From an uncultured beta proteobacterium (lineage in GTDB: Bacteria > Pseudomonadota > Gammaproteobacteria > Burkholderiales > Rhodocyclaceae), in contig CAIVZW010000520.1 of the NCBI GenBank assembly GCA_903910495.1, positions 1-5,861 on the forward strand: 5,861 nucleotides of DNA, in the 5' to 3' direction. Made by a program: the position numbers and the translations under genes. This document shows, one piece after another, positions 1 through 5,769 of the stretch (the stretch's first letter is position 1; every line of letters begins with the position of its first letter). The notes beneath the pieces are model-generated. The model made no database searches. It had not been told where the DNA came from and saw only the letters and a list, made by a program, of their open reading frames with translations.

Positions 1-75
1 CGCAATGATTCCGCTGTTCGCGATACGGTCTGCAACGTCCTTCGGTACCATCATTTGGTTGTTTGCACTCATCAT
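1..75 (-). CDS. Probable KDPG/KHG-type aldolase, N-terminal fragment (runs off left edge)
   Basis: Only the first 25 codons are present, reading MMSANNQMM then VPKDVADRIANSGIIA. A charged helix followed by R-I-x-x-S-G-I-I-A resembles the start of the 2-dehydro-3-deoxy-phosphogluconate / 4-hydroxy-2-oxoglutarate aldolase family, where a helix leads into the first beta strand (typically ...SGIIAVIR). Those enzymes are cytoplasmic class I (Schiff-base) aldolases that release pyruvate; the catalytic lysine would lie outside the window. The start is one of two adjacent ATGs (75-73 or 72-70), with a GGAG ribosome site at 85-82, 6 or 9 nt upstream. The gene follows the RraA-like gene after 27 nt and is the last visible gene of the operon. 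An aldolase suits the neighbours, but the family call rests on about 16 residues, so another alpha/beta-barrel enzyme is possible. That a gene starts here is much surer than its function. Confidence 0.5.
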   Translation of the reverse strand, partial: MMSANNQMMVPKDVADRIANSGIIA

Positions 76-102
76 TACTCTCTCCGATTAAATTTCACGG
101 GA

Positions 103-795
103 TTATATACGACCGTACTTCTTGAGAAGTTCTTCTACTCCCATTCCATTCAGAACGTCCTTGCGCGCCCCGGCTTCCTTGTCCGCCTGGTCTTTGGCCC
201 GCAAATAGACAACAGCCAAATCGGCGTAAGGCACGACGGACACACCAATTTCGTCGGCGACGACGAGGTCGCCCGGGTGAACGGCAATCCCGCCACAGGT
301 AATCGGCACATTGATTTCGATCGGCATCTTGCGCTGTGTGCTCGCCGTATGCGCTGCGCGCGGGTTCACCCATCGCGCGTGAACGGGGAAATCGAGCATG
401 CGTGCTTCGTCGGTATCACGGCAGGATCCATCGATCACCGCGCCGACGCAACCGGCGTTGCGCGCGATTCCCGCCATGAGTCCGCCCCAGATTGATGTCG
501 TTCGTTCACCAAACGCATAAATGACAACAACATCGCCCTGCTTGACTACCGCGAACACGTCGAGGCAATCGACGATATCGCCAGGCCTTAGTTTGACGGT
601 CACTGCCGGCCCGATTATTTTCTTGTTGGCTCCACGGGGGACAATACCGCAATCCATGGTGTTCGCCCGGTCCATGCTGTCAGAGACAACGCAGGAAATC
701 GAGAGAACATCGTAAAGCGCCCGGAAAGGCGCAATCAGGGCTTCGTCAATCGGCGGACGCGGGTTGATTGTTTTTAATTCGTAACTTGATGCCAT
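103..795 (-). CDS. RraA-like / 4-hydroxy-4-methyl-2-oxoglutarate aldolase family protein
   Basis: This 230-residue cytoplasmic protein belongs to the RraA-like/HMG-CHA aldolase family, often mislabelled as dimethylmenaquinone methyltransferase. Visible family features are the W-G-G-L at 103-106, the I-D-G-S-C-R-D segment at 121-127, and the GDLVVADEIGVSVVP block at 175-189. In characterised members the Arg-Asp pair (here R126 and D127) binds the pyruvyl group and the divalent metal, so the active site looks complete. The length matches HMG/CHA aldolases (about 230) rather than E. coli RraA (about 160), favouring an enzyme over an RNase E inhibitor. Known members cleave 4-hydroxy-4-methyl- or 4-carboxy-4-hydroxy-2-oxo acids to pyruvate, or decarboxylate oxaloacetate; the substrate here is unknown. 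The ATG at 795 has an AGGAG site 7 nt upstream. It lies 51 nt after the dehydrogenase gene and 27 nt before the next one, consistent with one transcript. Confidence 0.9.
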   Translation of the reverse strand: MASSYELKTINPRPPIDEALIAPFRALYDVLSISCVVSDSMDRANTMDCGIVPRGANKKIIGPAVTVKLRPGDIVDCLDVFAVVKQGDVVVIYAFGERTTSIWGGLMAGIARNAGCVGAVIDGSCRDTDEARMLDFPVHARWVNPRAAHTASTQRKMPIEINVPITCGGIAVHPGDLVVADEIGVSVVPYADLAVVYLRAKDQADKEAGARKDVLNGMGVEELLKKYGRI

Positions 796-846
796 TGTGG
801 TTCTCCTGCAATCGGTTAAAGAATTCTATCGAGCGGAAACCGGGTC

Positions 847-1875
847 TCAATCCCTTGAAAGCTGGAACCCCGCGCGAAGTTTATCGGGTACTGGAACGCC
901 CGCTGGCAGATACAAGTCCCAGGGGCGCTGGCCGAGCAATACTGACTTGACGTTTTCCGCTGCGGTCCTTCTGCACTCCTCCAGGGCCTCCGTCGAAATG
1001 TAGGCGGTGTGCGGCGTGCAGAAAAAGTTGTCGAGGCTGAAGAGTGGATTGATCGTCGGCGACCAGGAGTCCATTTTCATTGGTTCCTCTTCCGGATCAT
1101 CGACCGCGGCAGCGGCAATCGACCGGCTCGTCAACGCTTCGTAGAGCGCCTTGTTGTCCACACATTTCCCACGCGAGACGCAGACGAGGCTTGCATCTTC
1201 GCGCATGAGGGAGAGTGCCCGCGTATCGATGATGTGGTGGGTTTCCTTCGTATACGGCGCGGTTACGATCACGCAATTGGACTCTGACAGAAGATCATCC
1301 AACACCGACTTTTTTACCCCCTGCTGCCGCATCCATGCCTCGGAAACAAAAGGATCGAAAGCCACAGCCTTGATTCCGAAGGCCTGGAGTTTGCGCGCCA
1401 GATTCTGTCCAATGCGCCCATAGCCGATGATGCCGAAAGTCGCGCCGCGTAATCTCGGAATTGGCGCGTTCCAGTCCTGCCAGCGATACGACCCCGATCG
1501 CACTTTTCGGTCGTAGAACGGAATACTGCGCAGCAGCATCAGCGCAAGCGACACGGCATGATCGGCAACTTCGTCGAAGCAATACTCAGGAACGTTGGTT
1601 ACCGCAATACCGTGCTCATAACACGCCTGAACATCGAGTATATCGACCCCAATGCCGTAGCGGGCGACGACTTTGCAGAACTTCAGTTGCTCTATCGTCG
1701 CTCTGCCGATTTTTGCGTACTGCTGCAAGATGGCGTCGGCGTCGGCAGCCTGCTCAGCCAGATGATCGCCAGTCTTGCAGCAAAGTCCGATGACCTCCGC
1801 CCCGATCGGTTCGAGCACTGATCGCTCGATCGCGAGGTCCGGATAATCATAGTCACTGACATACACTTTCAGCAT
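847..1875 (-). CDS. D-2-hydroxyacid dehydrogenase family, bacterial CtBP-like (C-terminal binding protein) NAD-dependent enzyme
   Basis: This is a cytoplasmic NAD-dependent oxidoreductase of the D-isomer 2-hydroxyacid dehydrogenase family, about 342 residues. Numbering here is from an upstream GTG at 1887, which gives 346. The substrate-domain signature YGIGVDILDV is at 77-86, the interdomain helix with EVADHA at 106-111, and the nucleotide loop G-Y-G-R-I-G at 155-160. Asp178 after the second strand suggests NAD rather than NADP. The catalytic set is present: Arg239 in SRGKCVDN, Glu268 in DDPEEEP, and His293 in TPHTAYIS. The DDPEEEP form is what I recall from the bacterial group named C-terminal binding protein, which resembles phosphoglycerate dehydrogenase but lacks a regulatory ACT domain. 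I prefer the ATG at 1875. The GTG at 1887 overlaps the dctP stop (GTGA) but has no clear ribosome site. The enzyme probably interconverts a 2-hydroxy and a 2-oxo acid; the substrate is not known. Confidence 0.9.
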   Translation of the reverse strand: MLKVYVSDYDYPDLAIERSVLEPIGAEVIGLCCKTGDHLAEQAADADAILQQYAKIGRATIEQLKFCKVVARYGIGVDILDVQACYEHGIAVTNVPEYCFDEVADHAVSLALMLLRSIPFYDRKVRSGSYRWQDWNAPIPRLRGATFGIIGYGRIGQNLARKLQAFGIKAVAFDPFVSEAWMRQQGVKKSVLDDLLSESNCVIVTAPYTKETHHIIDTRALSLMREDASLVCVSRGKCVDNKALYEALTSRSIAAAAVDDPEEEPMKMDSWSPTINPLFSLDNFFCTPHTAYISTEALEECRRTAAENVKSVLLGQRPWDLYLPAGVPVPDKLRAGFQLSRD

Positions 1876-1883
1876 TTTGAAAC

Positions 1884-2900
1884 TCACTTCGACGCGGCAT
1901 CAATCGCGGCCAGGAAATCCTTCAGCAGGGCCTGATCGAAGTCCTTACCGAACTTGTCCATCACGCCTTTGGTCTTGTCACGCATACGCGCCATTTCTGC
2001 CGGTGCAACCTGGTTGACCTGCATCTTTTGCGCCTGCAGGGCGGCAATACACTTGGCGTTAACCTCACGGTTCAGTTTGCGATGGTAGGCACGCGTCTCC
2101 AGCGACGCGTCAGTCACGATCTTCTGCTCGGCCGGATTCAACTTATCCCACCACTTCTTGCTCGCGGTGAGAACGAAGGAGTTGTAGACGTGATTGGTCA
2201 CCGAATAGAATTTCTGCACTTCGGCGAATTTGGCGGATTCAACGATCGGACAGGGGTTTTCTTCACCGTCGACCGTACCGGTTTCAAGGGCGGTATAGAG
2301 TTCGGAAAAGGCCAAAGGCGTTGGGTTCGCGCCAAGCTGCTGGATAGATTCGATCATGACCGGGCTTTGCATGACGCGAATCTTCAGTCCCTGGATATCC
2401 TCGGGACGGGCAATCGGGCGCTTGTTGTTGGTGATGTTTCTGAACCCGTTTTCCAGGAAAACCAGGCCGACAAGCCCCTTGTCCAGGTTTTTGGCCAGCA
2501 ACTTCTGGCCGACCGGGCCATCCAGCACCGCATCAGCCTGCTTTTCGTTGGAAAAAATGAAGAAGAAATCGAGCATCCCGTAGTCTCTGACCGTGCCGAC
2601 GAAGGGCGATGTCGCCTGAATCGAAAACTCCTGCACGCCACCCTGGAGCGCGCCGATCATCTGCTTGTCGTCGCCGAGCGTACTGTTCGCGAAGGTTTGC
2701 AGATGCAACTTGCCGCCGCTTTTCTGGGCCAGGAGTTCGGCAAACTTCTGGGCCGCAAAGCCCTGCGGATGGTCCTCTTTCAGCGCGTAGCCGAGTTTCA
2801 TCTTGTGCTCGCGAATTTCCTGAGCACCCACCGCAATGCAGGCGGTCAGCGAGGCCACGATCAATACAAGCTTTGCACATTTAGCTGAGAATTTTTTCAT
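1884..2900 (-). CDS. dctP: TRAP transporter substrate-binding protein, DctP family
   Basis: This 338-residue protein is the periplasmic receptor of a tripartite ATP-independent (TRAP) transporter. The N-terminus has a basic start (MKKFSAKCAK), a hydrophobic core (11-20) and a likely signal peptidase I site after VGA (residue 26). An L-T-A-C lipobox-like motif at 18-21 offers an alternative lipoprotein reading. Mature-domain hallmarks are GFRNITN at 152-158, RPIARPEDIQGLKIRV at 161-176, a PLAFSELYTALE helix at 195-206, and VDGEENP at 210-216. In known DctP proteins the Arg of the GLKIRV motif (here R175) pairs with the ligand carboxylate, so an organic acid ligand is expected; R154 may help. 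Length is typical and no residue looks lost. The ATG at 2900 has a GAGGAG site 6 nt upstream. The gene lies 26 nt after dctM, and its TGA overlaps a GTG in the dehydrogenase frame. The exact ligand cannot be read from sequence. Confidence 0.95.
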   Translation of the reverse strand: MKKFSAKCAKLVLIVASLTACIAVGAQEIREHKMKLGYALKEDHPQGFAAQKFAELLAQKSGGKLHLQTFANSTLGDDKQMIGALQGGVQEFSIQATSPFVGTVRDYGMLDFFFIFSNEKQADAVLDGPVGQKLLAKNLDKGLVGLVFLENGFRNITNNKRPIARPEDIQGLKIRVMQSPVMIESIQQLGANPTPLAFSELYTALETGTVDGEENPCPIVESAKFAEVQKFYSVTNHVYNSFVLTASKKWWDKLNPAEQKIVTDASLETRAYHRKLNREVNAKCIAALQAQKMQVNQVAPAEMARMRDKTKGVMDKFGKDFDQALLKDFLAAIDAASK

Positions 2901-2926
2901 TTGAGACTCCTCGATTTATTAACGGA

Positions 2927-3397
2927 TTAGTAGAACCAACGCGCCGGAACGATCACGAGTTCCGGGATAAACACCATCAAGAACAGGACAGCCAACTCCG
3001 CGAGCATGAACGGCCAGATCCCTACGATGACCTTTTCCATACTGACCTTGGCCACGCCGCATACGACATTGAGGACAGTGCCCACCGGCGGAGTGATCAG
3101 GCCGATCGCATTGTTCATAATGAACAGGACGCCGAAATAGACCGGATCAATACCTGCCGCCTTGACCAGGGGCATCAGTACCGGCGTGAGGATCAGGATC
3201 GTAGGAATGAAATCAAGCGCCGTACCGACGATGACCACCAGAATCATCATCATCAGCATCAAGACCAGCTTGTTGCCCAGGAACGGCGACAAAAGGGCGG
3301 TGACTTCGCGCGGGATGTTGGCCACGGTGATCAGCCACGCCGAAACCAGGGCGGCGGCCACCAGGAACATGACTACGCTCGATATCTTGGCAGCCAT
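2927..3397 (-). pseudogene. DctM C-terminal part (156 codons from an internal ATG)
   Basis: This is the 3' piece of the broken dctM. The family-like sequence begins upstream at 3418. The first in-frame ATG after that is at 3397, 22 nt before the TAG that ends the upstream frame, so ribosomes stopping there could in principle restart here. No good ribosome site precedes it. The piece holds the second-half hallmarks (TPVLMPL, then NNAIGLITPPVGT) and ends ARWFY. An open frame continues upstream of 3418 to about 3631, but that part is antisense-like noise against the real frame of the N-terminal half. Whether this piece is translated cannot be told from sequence. Confidence 0.6.
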
Positions 3398-4194
3398 GAG
3401 GAAGACCGAATACAATTCAGTTCGCGGTACACGAACAGGCCAACGAAAAGCGCATACACAGCGGCAGTCACGGCGGCTTCGGTCGGGGTAAAGATGCCGA
3501 ACTTCAATCCGCCGATGATCAGTACGGGCAGCAGGAAGGCCCAGAAGCTCGACAGCAGCGCTGTGAGCATCTCCTTCGCGGACTTGCGCGGTTCGGGCAG
3601 GACGTTTTCCTTGCGCGAGGTCCACCACCACGTCACAACGAGAGACAGTCCCATGAGGATCCCGGGAACAATGCCGGCGAAAAAAAGCTTGGTGATCGAG
3701 ACCCCGGCCGCAACCCCGAAAATGATGAAGCCGATGGAGGGTGGGATGACTGGTGCAATGATGCCGCCTGCGGCCATGAGTCCGGCTGCGCGACCCACGT
3801 CGTAACCTGCCTTGCGCATCATCGGTATCAGCAGTGCTGCAAGCGCTGCGGTGTCGGCAACGGCTGATCCGGACAGGCTGGCCATGACGATGGCAGCAAA
3901 AATGGCCACGTAGCCAAGCCCCCCGCGAACGTGCCCGACGAAAGCTCCGGCGACCTCTACGATGCGTCGGGACAGGCCGCCGGTATTCATCAGTTCGCCG
4001 GCCAACAGGAAGAATGGAACGGCAAGTAAAGGGAAATTGTCAGCGCCGTTGATCATGTTTTGCGCGATGATCTGATCGTCAAAGATGCCCAGGTGCCACA
4101 TCAAGGCTGTTCCCGTGACCATCAGCGCGAATGCGATGGGCATCCCCAGCGACATGGCTCCGAGGAGAACGCCAATAAAGATGACGATGGTCAT
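3373..4194 (-). CDS. DctM N-terminal part (259 family residues plus 14 out-of-frame residues)
   Basis: This is the 5' open frame of the broken dctM: 273 codons ending at a TAG (3375-3373). Residues 1-259 follow the family. The last 14, from N260 on, are junk read after the frame change. It keeps the first half of the permease, including the SGSAVADTA and PVIPPSIG segments that in known TRAP structures lie around one of the ion and substrate sites, but lacks the second half. Translation is coupled to dctQ by the ATGA overlap, so the fragment is probably made. On its own it should not transport. Confidence 0.75.
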   Translation of the reverse strand: MTIVIFIGVLLGAMSLGMPIAFALMVTGTALMWHLGIFDDQIIAQNMINGADNFPLLAVPFFLLAGELMNTGGLSRRIVEVAGAFVGHVRGGLGYVAIFAAIVMASLSGSAVADTAALAALLIPMMRKAGYDVGRAAGLMAAGGIIAPVIPPSIGFIIFGVAAGVSITKLFFAGIVPGILMGLSLVVTWWWTSRKENVLPEPRKSAKEMLTALLSSFWAFLLPVLIIGGLKFGIFTPTEAAVTAAVYALFVGLFVYRELNCIRSSSWLPRYRA

Positions 4195-4790
4195 GGCCTT
4201 TTCTCCATTTGATCGGATGCGTCGGCCAGCACGATGGGTTCATCCTCGGAATCTCTGACTTGAATCAATTCGTCTTCCTCGATCTTTCCGGTCACGAGCC
4301 TGAAAAGACTTCTCAGCAGGAGGATTCCGATGGCAATACTGGAAAACACGCCAACGCCATAGACGTAAGACAAGGGAATATCGGACACCGGCGCGTGGTT
4401 GATGTGGTTGATGATGGTCTGCTCCCAACTGCCGGAAAGAAGAAGCCAGCAGCAGCCGAGCATCAGTAGATCGCTCAATCCAAGACATGCCTTCTTTCCC
4501 CACAGCGGCAAGCGCTGAACGACCGATTCCATGCCCAGATGCGCGCGCTCGTACATGCCGATCACCGCCCCCAGGAAGGTGAGCCAGACGAACAAATATC
4601 TGGAAATTTCTTCTGAAATCCCGATACCCGAGTTGAAGGCATAGCGGAGAACGACGTTTCCGAATACCAGGACGGTCATGATCACCAGGCAGGCGACCAT
4701 CATCGATTCGATACCCCGTCGAGCCAGGCCGAAACAACAACCGAACGAGAGTTTGATCGAACCCGCAGAATTCGAAGTGTTACTTTCCAC
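4191..4790 (-). CDS. dctQ: TRAP transporter small permease, DctQ family
   Basis: DctQ is the small inner-membrane subunit that pairs with DctM in a TRAP transporter. The protein has 199 residues and about four membrane segments (roughly 28-49, 63-80, 102-120 and 141-162). Family hallmarks are SEEISRYLFVWLTFLGAV at 59-76, an H-x-G-M-E-S segment at 84-89, and V-Q-R-L-P at 91-95. After the last helix it has a hydrophilic, strongly acidic tail (EEDELIQVRDSEDEP, 171-185), a little longer than usual. The start is a GTG at 4790, chosen because a strong GGGGAGG site sits 7 nt upstream and no ATG is equally placed. Its TGA overlaps the dctM ATG. It is the first gene of the leftward operon and divergent from the GntR-type gene, so it should be controlled from the spacer between them. 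It looks intact. Confidence 0.93.
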   Translation of the reverse strand: MESNTSNSAGSIKLSFGCCFGLARRGIESMMVACLVIMTVLVFGNVVLRYAFNSGIGISEEISRYLFVWLTFLGAVIGMYERAHLGMESVVQRLPLWGKKACLGLSDLLMLGCCWLLLSGSWEQTIINHINHAPVSDIPLSYVYGVGVFSSIAIGILLLRSLFRLVTGKIEEDELIQVRDSEDEPIVLADASDQMEKRP

Positions 4791-4797
4791 TGATAAA

Positions 4798-4804
4798 CCT
4801 CCCC
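4798..4804 (-). promoter_or_regulatory. Strong ribosome binding site for dctQ (GTG start)
   Basis: On the minus strand the sequence reads GGGGAGG, then 7 nt, then GTG at 4790-4788. The near-consensus site supports the rare GTG start over internal codons of dctQ, and probably makes up for the weaker initiator at the head of the operon. Confidence 0.7.
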
Positions 4805-4809
4805 TCTGA

Positions 4810-4838
4810 TGGACCTAGCGCCTGAAGTAAAGTATACT
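4810..4838 (+). promoter_or_regulatory. Possible promoter of the GntR-type regulator gene
   Basis: TGGACC (4 of 6 -35 bases) at 4810-4815 is followed, after 17 nt, by TATACT (5 of 6 -10 bases) at 4833-4838. The start would be near 4845, with a leader of about 136 nt before the ATG at 4981. This promoter would face the operon promoter, so the two transcripts would overlap for about 10 nt. A nearer alternative is GATAAC at 4925-4930, but its only good -35 (TTGGCA, 4899-4904) is 20 nt away. Confidence 0.25.
4831..4838. promoter_or_regulatory. AGTATACT palindrome, possible GntR operator core
   Basis: AGTATACT is a perfect 8-bp palindrome with a GTATAC core. Known operators of some FCD-type GntR regulators (for example the ExuR/UxuR type) have a GTATAC centre flanked by T-rich and A-rich arms; the flanks here do not extend the symmetry. 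It also forms the -10 box of a possible promoter for the GntR-type gene, so it could be a site of self-control. Confidence 0.3.
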
Positions 4839-4842
4839 GGTA

Positions 4843-4892
4843 ACTGAAATGTCAGTAAGTGCAATCTAACATGTCAGTTTAGACGATGTCAA
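4843..4892. repeat. Repeated ATGTCA(GT) elements, candidate operator of the divergent GntR-type regulator
   Basis: On the plus strand ATGTCAGT occurs at 4849-4856 and again at 4871-4878, 22 bp apart (about two helical turns). A third, partial copy, ATGTCAA, is at 4886-4892. The first copy is also half of an inverted repeat, ACTGA-N4-TCAGT, at 4843-4856. The copies sit inside or beside the candidate operon promoter. Dimeric GntR proteins bind short inverted repeats, often as pairs of sites, so this is a reasonable operator candidate, but it matches no operator sequence that I know for certain. Confidence 0.4.
4863..4892 (-). promoter_or_regulatory. Candidate sigma70 promoter of the dctQMP-catabolic operon
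   Basis: The minus strand has a perfect TTGACA (-35) at 4892-4887 and, after an 18-nt spacer, TAGATT (-10, 4 of 6 consensus bases including the important T-A...T) at 4868-4863. Transcription would start near 4856 and leave a leader of about 65 nt before dctQ. The -10 box is mediocre, which suits a controlled promoter. It overlaps the repeated ATGTCA elements, where a bound repressor could block polymerase. Confidence 0.45.
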
Positions 4893-4980
4893 CGTTTATT
4901 GGCATTCAAAAACATTCAGTCAGGGATAACCTGGCTGCCTGGAATCATTCGAGTGAGGCGCATGAGAGCGGAGATACGTT

Positions 4981-5670
4981 ATGGTGAAAATTGAACGCCC
5001 CAAGTCCCTCAATGAACTGGCTGTCGATCAACTTCGTCAAGCCATCATTTCCGGTGATTATGGCCTGGGCGAGCCACTGTCCGAGGCGCGCATCGCTGCC
5101 GACCTCGGTACCAGCAAGGGTCCTGTCAGACGCGCTATCGTTCAATTGCAGATTGAAGGACTGGTGCGTGTCGTCCCGCAAAGCGGCACGTTTGTGTTCT
5201 CACTGGGTACTGACGAGATCTGGAAACTCAACGAGTGTCGCCTTATTCTGGAAGAAGCCGCACTCAGACTGGCGGTCAGCCATAACCAACAGAGCCTTGC
5301 CAGAAAGCTGACTGACGCCTATTCGGGGATGGTTCTCGCCCGGAAAAAAGCGGATGTCCGTTCCTATCTGGCCTTCGATACAGCGTTCCACGCCGCCATA
5401 TTTGAGCAATGCAACAATGGCTACCTTGCCGATGCGTATCGGCTTGTCTCCGGGAAGTCAGCCGCCTTGAGAACACATCTCTCCGCCAAGCCTCGACAAA
5501 CGGACTTGTCTTTCCAGGAACACCAGATAATCAGTCAAGCCGTCACGGACGGAGACCTGAAACTCGCCCTGAAAACTCTCAGGACTCATATTGGTCGCGC
5601 CCCGAAGACTTATGAAATGAGCGTCGATGATATTGCAGCGTTTGATCGCGTAACTGGGAGCGAGAAATGA
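4981..5670 (+). CDS. GntR-family transcriptional regulator with FCD ligand-binding domain
   Basis: This 229-residue DNA-binding protein is probably a repressor of the divergent operon and of itself. The N-terminal winged helix-turn-helix spans about 8-74: PLSEARIAADLGTSKGPVRR (32-51) holds the recognition helix, followed by QLQIEGLVRVVPQSGTFV with the wing. The C-terminal all-helical FCD domain (about 80-205) keeps the usual metal and ligand residues: Asp133 and His137 in D-x-x-F-H, His181 in EHQII, and His203 in RTHIG. FCD proteins bind carboxylic acids or sugar acids, often through a metal, which fits a TRAP-linked catabolic operon. The ATG at 4981 has a CGGAG site 7 nt upstream. Domain order and length are normal for the FadR/FCD subfamily. 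The effector is unknown; an imported acid or a 2-oxo acid intermediate is the natural guess. Confidence 0.92.
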   Translation: MVKIERPKSLNELAVDQLRQAIISGDYGLGEPLSEARIAADLGTSKGPVRRAIVQLQIEGLVRVVPQSGTFVFSLGTDEIWKLNECRLILEEAALRLAVSHNQQSLARKLTDAYSGMVLARKKADVRSYLAFDTAFHAAIFEQCNNGYLADAYRLVSGKSAALRTHLSAKPRQTDLSFQEHQIISQAVTDGDLKLALKTLRTHIGRAPKTYEMSVDDIAAFDRVTGSEK

Positions 5671-5732
5671 ACGGACTCCGGTCTTTTCAGTGCCCGCTGC
5701 CGAATCGACATTGATCTGCTAAATCCCCCGAG

Positions 5733-5769
5733 GTCTGCCAGGCAGATCTGAATGGCTGGATTGGCAGAC
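5733..5769. repeat. Inverted repeat with nested palindrome downstream of the GntR-type gene
   Basis: GTCTGCCA (5733-5740) and TGGCAGAC (5762-5769) are perfect 8-bp inverted arms around a 21-nt loop. The left arm also pairs with the adjacent GGCAGA (5741-5746), making an odd palindrome TCTGCCAGGCAGA (5734-5746), so two folds exclude each other. No run of T follows on the plus strand, so it is not a classical intrinsic terminator, although it lies 63 nt after the regulator's stop codon. The rest of 5671-5861 shows no supportable gene. Confidence 0.45.

Larger units (their letters stand above)
2927..4194 (-). pseudogene. dctM: TRAP transporter large permease DctM, frameshifted by a probable 10-bp deletion
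   Basis: DctM is the large membrane subunit that carries the ion-coupled transport path. The family sequence runs in one frame from the ATG at 4194 through residue 259 (FVYREL), then resumes in another frame at ELYSVFLMAAK and continues to the TAA at 2929-2927. Upstream hallmarks are FFLLAGELMNTGGLSRRIV (61-79), SGSAVADTAALAA (108-120), GGIIAPVIPPSIGF (143-156) and FTPTEAAV (235-242). Downstream ones are LILTPVLMPL, IDPVYFGVL and NNAIGLITPPVGT. In relatives I remember, three residues separate the YREL-like and ELY-like segments (as in YRDYKWRDLP). Here the final G of the Leu codon is also the first base of the Glu codon, so 10 nt are missing. Coding length is 1265 nt; adding 10 gives 425 codons, the normal size. 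The ATG overlaps the dctQ stop (ATGA). A sequencing error cannot be excluded, but a 10-nt loss is unlike a simple one-base error. Confidence 0.88.

Noticed and set aside
55..495. Plus-strand open frame opposite the RraA-like gene
   Set aside because: It is antisense to a well supported gene, has no convincing ribosome site and no recognisable motif.
2028..2888. Long plus-strand open frame (286 codons) opposite dctP
   Set aside because: It lies fully antisense to a gene with clear DctP hallmarks and a good ribosome site, and its translation has no recognisable domain. Long antisense frames are common opposite genes with such codon use.
3395..3430. Programmed ribosomal frameshift in dctM
   Set aside because: There is no slippery heptamer at the junction and no evident stimulatory structure. 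The deficit of 10 nt against family length points to a deletion rather than a designed one-base shift.
3419..3631. Upstream extension of the DctM C-terminal frame
   Set aside because: This part overlaps the true N-terminal DctM frame and translates to Arg-rich text unlike any membrane protein. Family-like sequence starts only at 3418.
4899..4915. TTGGCA as part of a sigma54 promoter for the regulator
   Set aside because: No GC occurs at the required spacing after the GG, so the -12 element is missing.
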